A stretch of DNA of 64,000 nucleotides from Amoebophrya sp. A120. Taxonomy: Eukaryota > Sar > Dinophyceae > Syndiniales > Amoebophryaceae. The position numbers were made by a program, and so were the translations under genes. The notes beneath the pieces were generated by a model. That model saw only the letters and a list, made by a program, of their open reading frames with translations. It was not told the DNA's origin and made no database searches. Position 1 is the stretch's first letter, and every line of letters starts with the position of its first letter. Positions 30,759 to 42,900 of the stretch are shown in pieces. The stretch lies in NCBI GenBank assembly GCA_905178155.1, contig CAJINV010000001.1, forward strand, positions 124,001 to 188,000, in the 5' to 3' direction.

Positions 30759-30974
30759 GCCGAAAACTTGCCGAAAACTTTCCCCCGAACTTTCCCGAAA
30801 CTTTCCCGCTTCGGGATCATTTTCGGACTCGAAAACTTTTGGCTGACTTTTCAACTCCCGGTCTGTAACTTTTGGTCGACTTTTCAACGGGAGAATTTTT
30901 CGGGAAGGTTTCGCGGAAGGCTTTCGCCGACTTTTCGGGAAAGTTCGGGGGAAAGTTTTCGGCAAGTTCTCGGC
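30759..30974. repeat. hairpin with 39-nt arms
   Basis: Left arm 30759-30797 (GCCGAAAACTTGCCGAAAAC...) matches the reverse complement of 30936-30974 almost exactly. It sits in a stretch dominated by CGAAAACTT- and AAGTTTTCGG-type words. Confidence 0.85.
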
Positions 30975-31904
30975 AAAGTTTCCGGCAGAGTTTTCGGTAG
31001 AGGGGCGGAAAAGTTTCGCCGCCCGGCGCCTGCCCTTTGTTCCTGCCCGCCAGCCGGGCCGCCCTCGGGCGGCTGCCTTGCGCCCGAAAAGAGGCAGGCA
31101 CAGCCCCCCGGCAGGCACGCCTGCGGTTATTGCGCACGTAGCCAGGCAAGCGGCCGGCCCCGCCCCGGCGGGCGGCCGGCGCTACGTTGTCGCATGCGCC
31201 ACCGGGCAGCGGATTCACGCCCCGGGGGCGCCGGTGCGCGTGTAGCTTGCTGCGAACCAAGAGAGGGCGCCCGGGCTTCGGCGGTTGCTACCGACCCCCT
31301 GAACTTGGTTGGCGCGTTGCGCCGTTCGGGGCGCGTGCGGGGCATGCGCTCCGCGTACTCCACACTTGCGGCGGCCGGCGGGCTCTTGGGGGCCCGGGCG
31401 CCGCTGGGGTTGGCGTCGGTTTGCCCAAACCCATAGACGGAAGGAACACCCGGCCCGGCCGCGCCAGTCCTTCGCCCCCCCCGCCCGCGACCGACCTAGA
31501 CCGGGGCCACAGTGTGCCGGCCGGCAACAGCCGCGCGGGCGTGGCGCCTCCCTGCGCACTGCTGAGCCCGGGCGGGGGAGGCGTGTTATTGGGGCGCCGA
31601 AGCGATTCCGCCGCATCCGCCAGGCGCCAGCCGGCCGGGGCCGGCCTGTCTGGGGGCCTCCCGCCCTCTGATATGGGGGCGCGCCTGCATGTTGGGCCCC
31701 GCCGGCCTGCCTGCGCGCCTGGAATACCGGGCGGCGCCGCCGCGGGTCTACTTCCTACGTGCCGGCGGCCCGATTGCCACCCGTCGTTCGTCTCGCCCTT
31801 CGCTCGCCCTGCGCCCCACCCTGTGGGCCGGGATTGGGCGATCTGTTTCGTCTCTATCTGGTCAGCCGGGGCCTGTGCGTTTGCTGTTTTGCTTTTCCGA
31901 CAAG

Positions 31905-31940
31905 CATACCGTGCGGTCCGACGTCGGACCGCATGGCACG
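31905..31940. repeat. near-perfect 36-nt palindrome, copy 2
   Basis: Same 24-base core as 29195-29230 (GCGGTCCGACGTCGGACCGC) with two mismatching outer pairs. Half copies (CATACCGTGCGG) occur near 30124. Confidence 0.93.
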
Positions 31941-32129
31941 CTCGACACCGTTTCGGGCGGGGCGAGCCATGTTGGGGCGCCGGGCGATGTGGTTGGTGCA
32001 CGGGCGGAACTGCGCCCCTGCGTGCGACGTAGGGGAGGGGACGTCGTGGGGGCTTAGTTACCCTCGGGGCCTGTTTGCTTGCTACGTGTGGGGCTGTCGG
32101 ACGGTAAGCCGCTGCTGCGTGTGCCCAGC

Positions 32130-32690
32130 GTGCCAAATATAGCCTCCGTGGCGGAGGTGGTGAGGTCGGTGCCGCTGGCTGCCTTGCCCGCCCGCCGGCC
32201 GTTGCCCTGGCCAGCCACTGTGTCTTTTTTCTGGGCCCCCCGTGCCGCTTTTGGTATGGCCATGCCGCGTGGCTTGGCCGTCTTTTGGAAAGCATGGTAG
32301 TTCTTTGCCAAATTTTCAGAACCCCTGTCCGAAAGCTAGCCCTGGCGGTATGGGGCCGATCCGGGCGCCGCGGTGGAGCGCCCTGAAACCGAAGGCAAAC
32401 CGGTCCCATGGCATGGGGATTGGCCTCGCGCGCTTGGCGCGCTTTTGCTTTTCTGTGTTTTTTCTTTGCGCGCCGGCACCCTTTGCAAAGCTTCCGCCGC
32501 ATAGAAACCGGCGAAAAGGCGGCGGCCGCTTTCGCGGCCGGCCAAATGCTCCGAACGGAGCCCCGGCCCTGTCGTGCGGCTTCGCTTTTCTGATTTGCCG
32601 CGAGTTTTTTGGGGCGCTCTTTTGCGCGCCCCAAATCGCCAGAACCCCACGCGGCCGGCGCCTCAGCGGGGTGCCCCTTTTCTTTGTCGG
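32130..32690 (-). repeat. right arm of a large inverted repeat
   Basis: Reverse-complement partner of 29724-30262, about 1.9 kb away. Confidence 0.85.
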
Positions 32691-33530
32691 CCCTCCTGTG
32701 TCGTTAGTATTATCAGCCGGCGACCGATAGAACCCGGCGCCGGCGGTTCGTTGAAGTCAAACAAAGCCCAACAGGCTGGCGCGCTTTGATCTTCCTCATG
32801 TGGAAAAGCGCGAAACAGCAGCACACACCGCCGGCAGCTTTTGGCCGGTGGTTGCTTTGCATTAAGAAAGCTGCCAGGGTCGGGCCGTTTCGCGGTGGCG
32901 GCCCGCCGGCGGCGGGAGGCGCGGGCGGGCGCCGCGGTTCGCGGTGTTTGTGAGGCTTGGGCGCGCGCGTTTTTTGGCGAGGGCGCGTGCTGCCCGGTGC
33001 CCGGTTGCGTCGGGTTTAGGGTCTGGCGGACCGGCCCCCTTCCCTGCGTCGGTAGCCCTCCTCCTAGTCCGTTCCCGGGTAGGCCTTCCGGGCCTGGGGG
33101 GGGGCGGGTGGGTGCGATGGGCGGTCATGGCCTTTTTCTTTAGGGCGCCCGCGCCGGCAGCCGTTGGCTGGGTGCGGTCGGCGGGTGCCCGGCGCGCGCA
33201 CGCTTCGGCGGGTTGAAAGGCGGTCGCTCGGGCTTCGCCGATCACCCGCGGGACAAGAGGAGGCGTCGGCGCCCAAGACCTCGCAGGCGCCCCTGTTCTG
33301 TCGCTTGGAGTATCTTCGCTGCGTTTTTTCGTTCTGAGTCGCATTACCAAATCGTTTTCAATGCCCTGAAATCCTGAAAAGTCAAATGAAAAGTTTTGGA
33401 AAAGTTCGAATCGCCCGCCAATTAGCCGCTTTCCCTTGTAAAGCTCTGTGATCCTGGGGTGGAAGTTGGGGAAATGCCTAGGGGATCTTGATCGACTGAC
33501 AGTGACAACATTCACATTGGACACCATAAA
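32691..33530. other. GC-rich block, no gene recognised
   Basis: Several long open frames on both strands, none with a recognisable domain. Composition changes sharply at ~33.53 kb. Confidence 0.5.
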
Positions 33531-33534
33531 CCTA

Positions 33535-34330
33535 GAATAGAAATAAAGTCCTCATATATAAATTCTCGACTTTCTATTTCTCAAATTGCATTCAGATGCA
33601 AAAATTTTTGAACTTTAAAAAATCCAAGAGAATATATATTCTCATATATTTTTCTGTGAATTCGTTTTTTTTCAAATTATAGATATTCAATAATATATAT
33701 CCTGAATCCGAATCCATGTTTTTTTTTTCTTTTCGATATATAATCCCGATCTTTAATTTTTCGGTATGATATCAAATTTTTGGAGTTCGGGAATAAGAAC
33801 ACAATATTATAAATTAAAAAAGAAATTTTCAAAGAAAATATATCAATGAATATTCTGTAGTATCTGTAGGATGGATATATCTGATCGGATTTCATGTTTC
33901 CCTTTCTTTTCGATTTTCCATGATTTAGGAATTTGGAAAATTACGAAAATTATGAAAAGATTCATTTTTTTTTCAGATAATTTCCAAAAAATTTCGAAAC
34001 ATGATCTGAATACACCTCGAATTTCTTTTCCGATTTTTTTGGAAATTCTTCAAGAAAATAAAAATATCCATAATCCCATCATTCCGACATCAATCCAGAT
34101 GAGATTCTCCACTCCAAAAATTTTCAAGATCCTATTCTTCTTTTCTTTCTCGATTTGATCTCTCAATAAGATTCATTTCAATTATTGATAAAGAATTATT
34201 TCGACATTCATTCTTTACCAGAAATCGATTCCATATTTCCTAGATGATTCGAGGGAAAAAGAGATTAGAGAGAGATTCCTGGATATTATGATTTTTTCTT
34301 TCTTTTTCCTCCTTAAGATCAAACATCCAT
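33535..34330. other. AT-rich island with no gene
   Basis: Strongly AT-rich with runs of A/T and a TCATATATA-type vocabulary, abutting DNA of very high GC on the left. Open frames are short and low-complexity. No organellar gene is recognised. Confidence 0.6.
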
Positions 34331-34380
34331 TTATGAGGGTCGATTGACCATAACCATTCAGCCCATTTAAACCATTCGCA
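34328..34380 (-). repeat. AATGG-type repeat, inverted copy of 44741-44795
   Basis: Reverse complement reads GGTTTAAATGGGCTGAATGG then TTATGGTCAATCGACCCTC, matching 44741-44795 at most positions. Confidence 0.8.
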
Positions 34381-34786
34381 AAAAATGAAAAGCAAAATCG
34401 TAGGGCCTTGCTCTCCGGGATCTTTTCCTGGGGGCAGGCTGGTTGCCAGTATAGACCTACTCCTCGGCGCTGCGGAGCCTGTCCTCCTCGTCTCCGAACT
34501 TCGGGGCGTGGTGTCGCGGCTTAGCGGCGGGCTCCGCGTCATGGCGCGGTAAAAGAAAAAAAATCGGCTTCGCAACTTCGCATGAATCAAATTCCGCGAG
34601 AGTTCGCAATATCGCATTCAAGAGGGAGCACAAACGTCTAGAGAGATTGTCTTCGATCGTGTGCCATTTCTGCCATGTGTCGTTTTTTCGAAAATATAAT
34701 CGCCGCACTGTCAAGTCCGACTTGCGGGACATCTCAGAAATAGGATTTCACTTTGAAGGTTAGTGCAACTATAGACTGAGGCAAAG

Positions 34787-37700
34787 ATGACGAAGACAAT
34801 CGCTGACGCCCTCAAGGACGACAAGTCCTTGCATATGTTGGGTGTGATTATGTTTGCGGCGACACTCCCTTATGCGGCTTTCGGTTCCGCGTTGTCGCTG
34901 TTGATCGGGGTGCAGATCGGGAGCATCTTTGTGCGAAGATTACGTGCGCGGAGCGTGGAAATGTTGAAGCGCTTCCACTACGACCAGCTCGACGCGCTTG
35001 TAAAAGAGCATCCTGACGCTGTAGCCGTACTACGACTGGGCCACGATGGCACCCCACTGGGTGTCACGGTAAGCTCCGGGACGGCCGCTGCCGGGCGGGT
35101 TAACCATGCAGCTGAAGTTTTCATCATGACGTGCAAGGTCAATCTGCGGGCAATCGGATCCGGAGTGAGCAACCTGATTCGCATCCCGGTAGACCTTGTT
35201 ACGATGGCGCGCAAGGCTGCGGGCGACATCTTCCCACATCTACAGCAGCTGGTGGAAAGAATTGAGCAGCGAGTTTGCCGGGGCCCCAATTCTCGGACAG
35301 TTTTTTTGGTGTACAACGTCCAAGACAGCGGTGGCGCCGGGCGACGTATGCCACGGATCTTTCAGGCCTGGGCAGGCATGGAGAAGTACCGCCTGTCTCC
35401 CTACACTGCTGCCACCACGCAGTTTTGCGGTCATCACTTCATACAGCTTGGGGTGATCGATGAAATTCATATGGCGGTGAAAAAACGCACACAAGCCTCA
35501 TTTTCGGATTTGTCATGCATATAGTAGCACTTATTCAAAATGTATCCTGTTGAGGCTTGTGTGTGTTTTATCCACTGCAGATACCGCAAGCGGTTCCCGA
35601 AGAAAGACGAACTGAAAAAGTGGTCGACGTCGCAATACATATTCGCAAGAAAACTTGTTTACCACAAGGCCGACCTCATGGAGGACGCGGAGCAATTTGT
35701 GGCCAAGCATTTTGCCCCGGACGGCACCGCCCCGGGGGACAGCGTCGGGGCTATCGGGAACAGCGACGCATTATTGGTCGAGGATGGGGTCGCGACTTTG
35801 TTCCACCTTTTCGGTAACGACATCCGGGTGAAGGGGCTCGGGGCCGACGACGCAGAACCACCCAGCGTTGCCACATTGGTGCGGTGGTCAGAAGACCGAA
35901 AAAAGGTGATAGCAGGAACCCAGAAGGATGCGTGCGCAGCATATGAAGCCGTTCTCTCCAAGATACATGTGGGCACCGAAACGCGCTGGTTGACGTTGGG
36001 GCGGTCAAGCGGCCTGATGGTTTTGCTGGACCTCCTCGGCGGCCGCCACCTGGTCAAGCAGAAGCAGGCCGGCTTTCGGAAAGGACTTGTCTCTGGTTGG
36101 GCAGGTGTAATCGACAGGGACATGGTCCTGGTCGCTCTGGTTTGTCGGCCAGCGGACGCGGCGATGGTCAGCTCGCTCGAGGCGCCGGGGCTGAAACCGG
36201 GCGAAACACTGCGGCAACGGGTTCAGGCGATTTGCGCGGTGGCCTGGCACGAAGTGCATCTCATCCTCGGCAAGCTCGGGGCGATCGGGGGTAAGGTTGA
36301 CACGCAGAACGCCGCCGGAGGCGTGGCCCGGGTCGCAATGAGGATCTACCAGCGGCTGCTGCAGGTGGACCCGGATGGAATTTTGTTCCCGTTTTTGGAC
36401 ATCGTCAACGAGACGACGTTACGCCTTTGTGCAAGTGCCGCACTATTACGTACTGCAGCATTATGTCATGCAGGATAAGAAGCTGAGTTTGTATCCTTAC
36501 CGCAGGTAGAGCGTCAGCTTTGTCATGCTGTTTAGCAGTTAGGGGTAGTGCGGTGCTTTTCCATGTAATACATGCGCCCCAGGGCGCTCGAGAAGTTCCG
36601 AAAGATGGAGCTGCAAAACGGGTGGGACAACCTTCAACTCCTGCCGGAGGCAACACTGGTCGACCTTGCCACTGCTTTGGCGGAGCTCTTCACCATAGGC
36701 ACGAAGGAAGAAGAGTCGGGCCATGCCATCGCCAGCAAAAAAGTTGGTCTGCACAGCCACAGGCGGACCATCGAGGGCCTCAGCCAGGAGTGCCTGATAC
36801 CACGCTACGCCAAAGAGCTCCAGAGCAAGGAGGTCGGCGCGCTTTTGACAAAACTAAAGAAAAAACGGGCGCCGAAGCGGGCCGGGCCCTATCAGCGGTT
36901 TTGCGGCGCATACATCCAGGAGGAGCTTGGAAAGGCGACGGCGAAAAGTCCAGAACTCTTGGGGAAGGAGCACGGCGAAGCCCGGCGCAAGCTGGCGCGC
37001 GAAGCGTTCTCCGCAGCAGCTGCGAAGTGGAAGGAGCAAAAACTGAAACGGGGCCCGCAGCCCGATCTGCAATGCCCCAAGCGGAGGAAAGTAGACGTGG
37101 GCTGCCCAGCAGGGGCCGGGGATGTGGAATTGCAGACTCCGGGCGGTGGCGAGGTGGCAGTGCGGGACGCAGGTTTTGAGACAATAGACATCCCGGGCAT
37201 CGGTATGGTTTACCTGCAGGAGCCAACCGCGAATCAACCCCACACTCCGGCAGCGGAAGGCACTTCTGCCCGGGCGGCTGGTGAAGCGGGAGGGGCGGGG
37301 CGTGCAGTAGTCGACGTGGGGGCAACGGCCTCCGAGCTCCCGAAGCTGCCATTGTCCCTGGATGTGATGCGGGAGTATTGGACCACCAGCGATGAACAAA
37401 TAACGCAGGACAGGAAGATACACTGTGGAAAAGTATTGCTTTCGTGCAAGTGCATTATGGCAAGACAGATCGACGCTTGCATTCCGTATTTGTGTTGCAG
37501 ATCCTGTTGGCCAGATTTCGTCTAAGCTGCGGCTTGAGTTGCAAGGAGGGGCATTCTTGAAAGGCGTGAAGCATTTGCATTGCAAAAAGTTAGGCAGTAG
37601 CAACGCACCCCGCAACAGCTTATCTGGGCGTGGTGTGTGAGATGTGATATCCTGGCGCAGGATAGGGCCGTGAGCTGTCTTGCAAGAATGCAACTTGCAT

Positions 37701-39169
37701 GAAGGCGATATTTTTCCACTGGATATTTTGCTGCGTGCACGGCGCCACCGTCCTGGGATGGCACACCCATCGAGACTGCGTTTTGGAAGTACAAACCGAA
37801 GCCGGTGCCGCCGATATCCAACCTGGAGAAGCGGGTCCTTTTTGCGGAGGATAAACAGGCGGTGTTTCATCTACGAGGAGTGTTGTATAGTGTCCCGAAG
37901 CCGCTTGACGGGCCCGCGATTAGTTCCTCTTCCGGCGGCAGCAGCAGTGCCGCGCCCCCTGTGCCAATCCGTATGTTTGCGGTGTGCACGCGAGAAGGAC
38001 ACGCTCGCCGCGTTTCGTGCCTTCCGATGCGGCTGTTTTCCCCGTCTACAGATGCAGCCGGCATCTACGCCGGCCTGCTTCCCGCCGAAGAGTGCATCCC
38101 CATATCGTTCAAGAGCATGTTCTCGCATTTCAAGCCCGGCACGCAAACTGCTTGGTATGGAAACCTGGTCTTCAACGTCGGCTACGGGTGCTTCCGGTTT
38201 GATTTCGACGGAGCGGAAAAGGTCGCGGACCTGCCACTAACGGAGGAGCAAATCGACGTGGAGCCCGAAACGGAAACCGAGGAAGAAGAGCCCGAAAGCG
38301 ACGAAGAAATACAGGAGCTGCAGCGCTTGTTGTTGCAGCAGGAGAAGACGGTCCAGGCTTTGGCCGGCGAGGATATGGGTGGGAGACAAATCAAGAGGTC
38401 AGTCTACCAGTCAAAAAGCAGTGACGCAGCCAGCACTGCGGTGGCACCATTAAGCCTGGCGCAAAGTAGTGCGAGTGCGGCGGCGCGGCAGAATGTCCGC
38501 ACGGGGCAGAACGTTGGCGGGGCGCGGCACCGGAACGAGCCGGGCTACCAGGAGCGAGCAGAGCAGATCCACGGGCAGCTCCTCGCGGCGCGGGCGACGT
38601 TGGATGATATTCCCCGGACCGAGCTCATCGAAGATGGCTACTCGGTCCGACTCAACGGGGGATTATGGCTGAGGGCCCACACGAAAGCCGACGCCCCCGG
38701 CCACGAGCCGTGGATGCCAGTGGCCGGCCTGGTCTTCAACCACGTTGTCTGCAATGCGCCACACAGCACCCATCGGGCACTGGGGTTGGCCCTCAGCCGG
38801 CAGTTCAACATACACAAGCACGGCGGAAAAGCCATCTGCTACCACCTCGCACTCTGTTGGGCGCGGGCCGCTGCGTATGTGTGCAAGGTGGTGCCCGCCG
38901 CGGAGCTGTATCCGGAACTGCAGCAAATAGCCACCGTAGAAGACCGTGTGCGTGACATGATCGCGGAGGATGTTGAGTACTTGGAAGTAGTAACGCGGCA
39001 ACCGGACGAGGCAGAAAGACAGGAAGCCGCGGGGCGTGAGGCTGGGTTGACAAACGACGTCATCCAGCAACGCGCGACCACCGCTCTGAAGCAAGACATA
39101 GTAGCGCCTCTATCCAAATTCTTGCGCAAAAAAATCGCTGAGCACTTCAAAACCGAAAATGACAAGTAG
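34787..39169 (+). CDS. large protein of unrecognised family, 4 exons
   Basis: Exons 34787-35468, 35589-36419, 36576-37418 and 37731-39169 join to 3795 nt, 1264 aa. ATG 34787 is the first in frame (MTKTIADALKDDKSL). Residues ~22-45 are hydrophobic (GVIMFAATLPYAAFG...), a possible membrane anchor. Around residue 600 a basic stretch KKKRAPKRAGPYQRFCGAYI, followed by Lys/Ala-rich helix, is faintly reminiscent of an HMG box. A Glu-rich coiled segment (TETEEEEPESDEEIQELQRL) lies near 940. The C-terminal third is globular. All three introns have inverted-repeat ends and fit the element-plus-5 rule, though their TSDs are no longer visible. It is flanked by AATGG-type repeats. No function is proposed. 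Confidence 0.75.
35469..35583 (+). mobile_element. short introner-like intron (~115 bp)
   Basis: Left TATGGCGGTGAAAAAACGCA then CACAAGCCTCA; right TGAGGCTTGTGTGTGTTTTA...GCAGATA. TSD not conserved. The boundary is uncertain by one base. Confidence 0.75.
36420..36570 (+). mobile_element. introner-like intron
   Basis: TACGCCTTTGTGCAAGTGCC and further GCACTA at left; GTAGTGCGGTGCTTTTCC...GTAATA at right. Flanking pentamers do not match. Removing it plus 5 bp keeps the frame (NETTCPRALEKF). Confidence 0.7.
37419..37725 (+). mobile_element. introner-like intron
   Basis: TACACTGTGGAAAAGTATTG mirrored by GATATTTTTCCACTGGATA. TSD lost. Element-plus-5 removal gives RKTACTAPPSWDGT in frame. Confidence 0.78.
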
Positions 39170-39385
39170 CCGAGCTCGAATGAGAGAACTTCTTGATGAA
39201 CAATCACAGGCGCAGCCATGTCGTTTTGACTAAATTCGGACCATTTTTCGTTGTTGCAAAATTGCGTGCTTCGGGTCGTTTTTTCGATTTCGGCCGCACC
39301 GCGCGGCGAGAGAATATGTTGAGCGAGAAAAAAAACTGCGTCTTCCACCCCCCAAAAAAAAATATAGCGCAAAGCGCGCGCTGGC

Positions 39386-39672
39386 CATTCGGGCCATTCG
39401 AGCCATTCGCGCGGGCCGCCCGGGAGCGGCCGGCGCACCGTTCAGGGGCAATCCATTCGGCCCATTCGTGCGCGCGAACGGCCCGAATGGGTTGAATGGG
39501 TCGAATGGATCTAACGGCCTGAATGGCTCGAGTTTTCGGTCCATTTAGGCCCGCCAGGTGGGCCGCTCGACCCATTCGCGCCCCGCGAATGGGTCGAATG
39601 GCTCGAATGGGTCGAATGGGTCGAATGGCTCGAGTGGATTTCCGGCCGTTTTTCGAATGGGTCGAATGGCCC
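39386..39672. repeat. CGAATGG minisatellite in both orientations
   Basis: CCATTCG units (39386-39470) followed by many CGAATGGNT units (39484-39672), e.g. GGTCGAATGGCTCGAATGG. The unit is 9 bp. The word also makes up the repeats at 34328 and 44741. Confidence 0.9.
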
Positions 39673-39957
39673 GCGGCTGAACGGGCCCGCGGGCCGGCCG
39701 GGCCGGCCTAATCCGAAGCCCCGGCCGTCTGGCCGGAAGCGCTGCGGCGGAGGGCCGGGCGCCTCTATGTGTGCGCCCCAAGCGGGTTTTATCTGGTGAG
39801 GGAGACGCCGTCTCGAAAAAATGATGAAGAGACAATTATTTTCACTTTTTGCAATTTTGAAGCGCTGTGCAATTTTTCTGTAAAATTTCAGATCCTAGAA
39901 AGACCCCGAAGTAGTCAACCCCTCTAGTACATCGCGAATTCGCCCCGAAGTCAGAAA

Positions 39958-42900
39958 ATGGATGCTGACGAGCTGGCCGCTGCGATCGCCGATGCCGACG
40001 CGAAGGAGGAGAAGAAAAAGCAAAAAAAACAAGAGCTCGACGAGGAGAACAGCGGCAAAAACATCTCCAAAGCCCTCCTCCGGCAGAACTTCACCGTCAC
40101 CGACGGCAACATCGAACTGTATCGGAAGTTGCGCGGCCGCAGCGGGCGGCTGTCCAAACCGCAGTGGGAAACCTTTGCCCAGATGCCCCTCGCCGAGGAC
40201 AATGTCACCCACGTCTTCGACGCGAGTGTTATCGCGCAGAAGCGGGTCCTGAAAACGGAAAAAGTCGTCGGGTTTCAGCGCAGAGAGCTGTTGAAGTTTC
40301 TGACCGACCAGTACAAAGCGCTGGCGGACCCAGAACTTGCCAAGCAGAACCTCTCCGGCGTATCCTGTGGAAAGTATCGGGTTCGCAAAAATGCACACTT
40401 TGCATGGAAGACGTTTCGAATAGTGTTGATTTTGCATGACAGATTTACAATTTCGCTTTTCCCTTGATTTGTAATGCAAGTATATACAAGCTCGATATTT
40501 TTGTGATGCATACACAAACAATACCGGCAACGCGGAGTTTCTCTCTCGCGATGGCGACCAGAACAGCAATTTGCGCCACGGAGAAAACGCAACTGGCGAA
40601 GATGGCAGGGCGGCGAGCATGGTGCAGGACGACGTGGAGTCGGGTGAGGAAGTCGAGAGTAACGCTTCCTTGCGGATTAAGGAGGAACAGCAGTCCAACG
40701 AGGACGAGGAAATGCCTGCGTTCGACCAGCAGGATGACGGGCAGGAGTCCGCGGCAGGCGGAGATGATGACGCGGGCGCGGCCCGGAGCGATGCCATGTC
40801 GGACGGGGATTTTTCGGTGGAGGGGCACGTGCAGTCCACCTCGGAGAACCCGGGCAACCTGGACCTGGAGATCGAGGCCGGGGAACAGCATGCCAACCAG
40901 ACCGGAGCGTCTTCTTCAAGCAGCGCATCCGCCTCTACGGGATCCTCCAGCAGCCGGACAGCAAACATCAGCAACATGAGCAACTTCGTCGCTACATCCG
41001 GCAACACCTCTGGCCAGACGAGCTCCACTGCTACCAAGTCTTCGCGTGCCGGGCCGCGTCGTGTAGTGCGGGAAGTTATCAGCGCGGAAGCCACGGACAT
41101 TGCGTGGACCGAGCAGTTGAAGGCTCGGGTTTCGCTGGGCGAGGCGGCGCTGATTAAAACCACGAATGATCTCAAGCTGACCGACATTACGCCGTTGTTT
41201 TATGTGCAGCGACACCTGGAATATTCAGCACCGCGCAATGTTTGTCATGCTAGTTTGCATGTGAGGAGTCTCCCCTTTGGGAGTGAGCACTATTTGTCAT
41301 GCGAGCTTCTCCCCTCTGGGAATGAGCACTATTTGTCATGCTGAGCACTATTTGTCATGCGGGAATGAGCGCTATTTGTCATGGTCGATGGTGATGCATG
41401 AAAAACAAAGTGCATGACAAATTTTGCGCGTTGCTGAGGATGTCTAATTTTCTTGCGGACACGTTTCAATTCGAAGCTACGACCAAAACCGGAGTCGCAG
41501 TGCTGAAGAAGATGGCCATGGCGTCCCTGGGTTATCAAGTGGGGAGTCCATATCTCCTCCGATTTGTAATGCAGCAGTGCGTCCGGTCAAAAGTTAACTT
41601 TTGAAAATGCGCACTGCAAATTATTGGAGATATGGGCTTTTGGATTGTATACGCTGAAGGCCTATGCATTGCAAAAAAAAGAGCTTGTGGTAATATTATC
41701 GCAGATCTTTTCGAGCGGCGAGATGTGACTTGTCATGCAAATTTTTCCCGGATACCAAATTTGTCATGCATGATTGTGATTTACGACAAGCGTTTTTTTT
41801 TCCAATTGATAACGCAGCCCTGAAACAGCAGACCAGCCATCTCCGGGATTACGAAGGCGGCAAGTTTCTGTATTGGCTCGACCACAATGCCGAAGGATTC
41901 GATCCCACTGACCTGCCGCTTCCGCACGACTGGGTCTTCGTGTTGCCGCCCGGCATGGATAACGAGATGAAGGAAAAGGTCGACAACTACCGGGCGCGGG
42001 GAATCAAGGATGCCGCGCTGACGTTGATCGAGGGCGGAAAAGTCAAGAAGTTGAAGAAGATGGTGGCCGCCGCGTCGCACCAAGAGCCGGTGGTGTATGA
42101 AATGCTGATGAAGGCGATTGCGTCTTCGGACGTGTGGCACGACTTCCACGACATGCAGATCACGGTGGAAATGATTTGCGCTTTGGTGAAGAAGGCGGGC
42201 GGCGAAATCAAGTACCACGACTGCTATCCGGACTACCTCATGAACGAATTCATCACGATCAAGTCGCAGGGCATGACCCCCGCCTCGATCGCCGAGCTGC
42301 ACAAGAAGGTCCTGGGGCTGAATGCGACTACTGCCCCCTTCCTGCCGTTCAAGAAAACCACTCTCACGCTCCTGTGCGACCTGCTTGAGGAATCCCGCCG
42401 GACCCTCTCCACCCTGGTCGACAAACTGCTGGGGGTGAGTGACTCTACACAGTTCCTGATCTACTACAGGTATATAATGCTTCCTGTGATGTCGTTAGTA
42501 GAGTCTCTGCCTATTTCCTCTGCGGTGGTTTGTCGCGTGTGTTTTTGATATTCCGAATCGTTGTTTGCAATTTTAGCATTACATCTGTCACTCCAGGCGG
42601 GCGACGACCCGGGCTGAGTTGATCCTCGCTGTCGAGACCTTCAGAAAGGATGCCCCGACCCACAGCATCCGCGCCCTGCGGCTGTTGCACTACCTGGGGA
42701 TGGCCAGCGATTGTCCGGAAGACCTCGCGAAGGAGATCAAGAACACCGAAATGTCGGAGTTCGATGGCATCTTCAAACTGGCCATGGCCCGCCAGATGGG
42801 TACGGATGTGACCAGCGCCCCGCTGCGCGTGAAGGAGGTGGTGAACCTCACGTACAAGACCCTGGAGTTGATGGCAGAGGACTCGCTGGTGGAGATGGGG

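Noticed and set aside
31187-32634. Minus-strand frame of about 450 codons overlapped by + frames
   Set aside because: Crosses the palindrome and one arm of the inverted repeat; no protein-like pattern.
33535-34330. AT-rich island as organellar gene DNA
   Set aside because: No organellar protein, rRNA or tRNA could be recognised.
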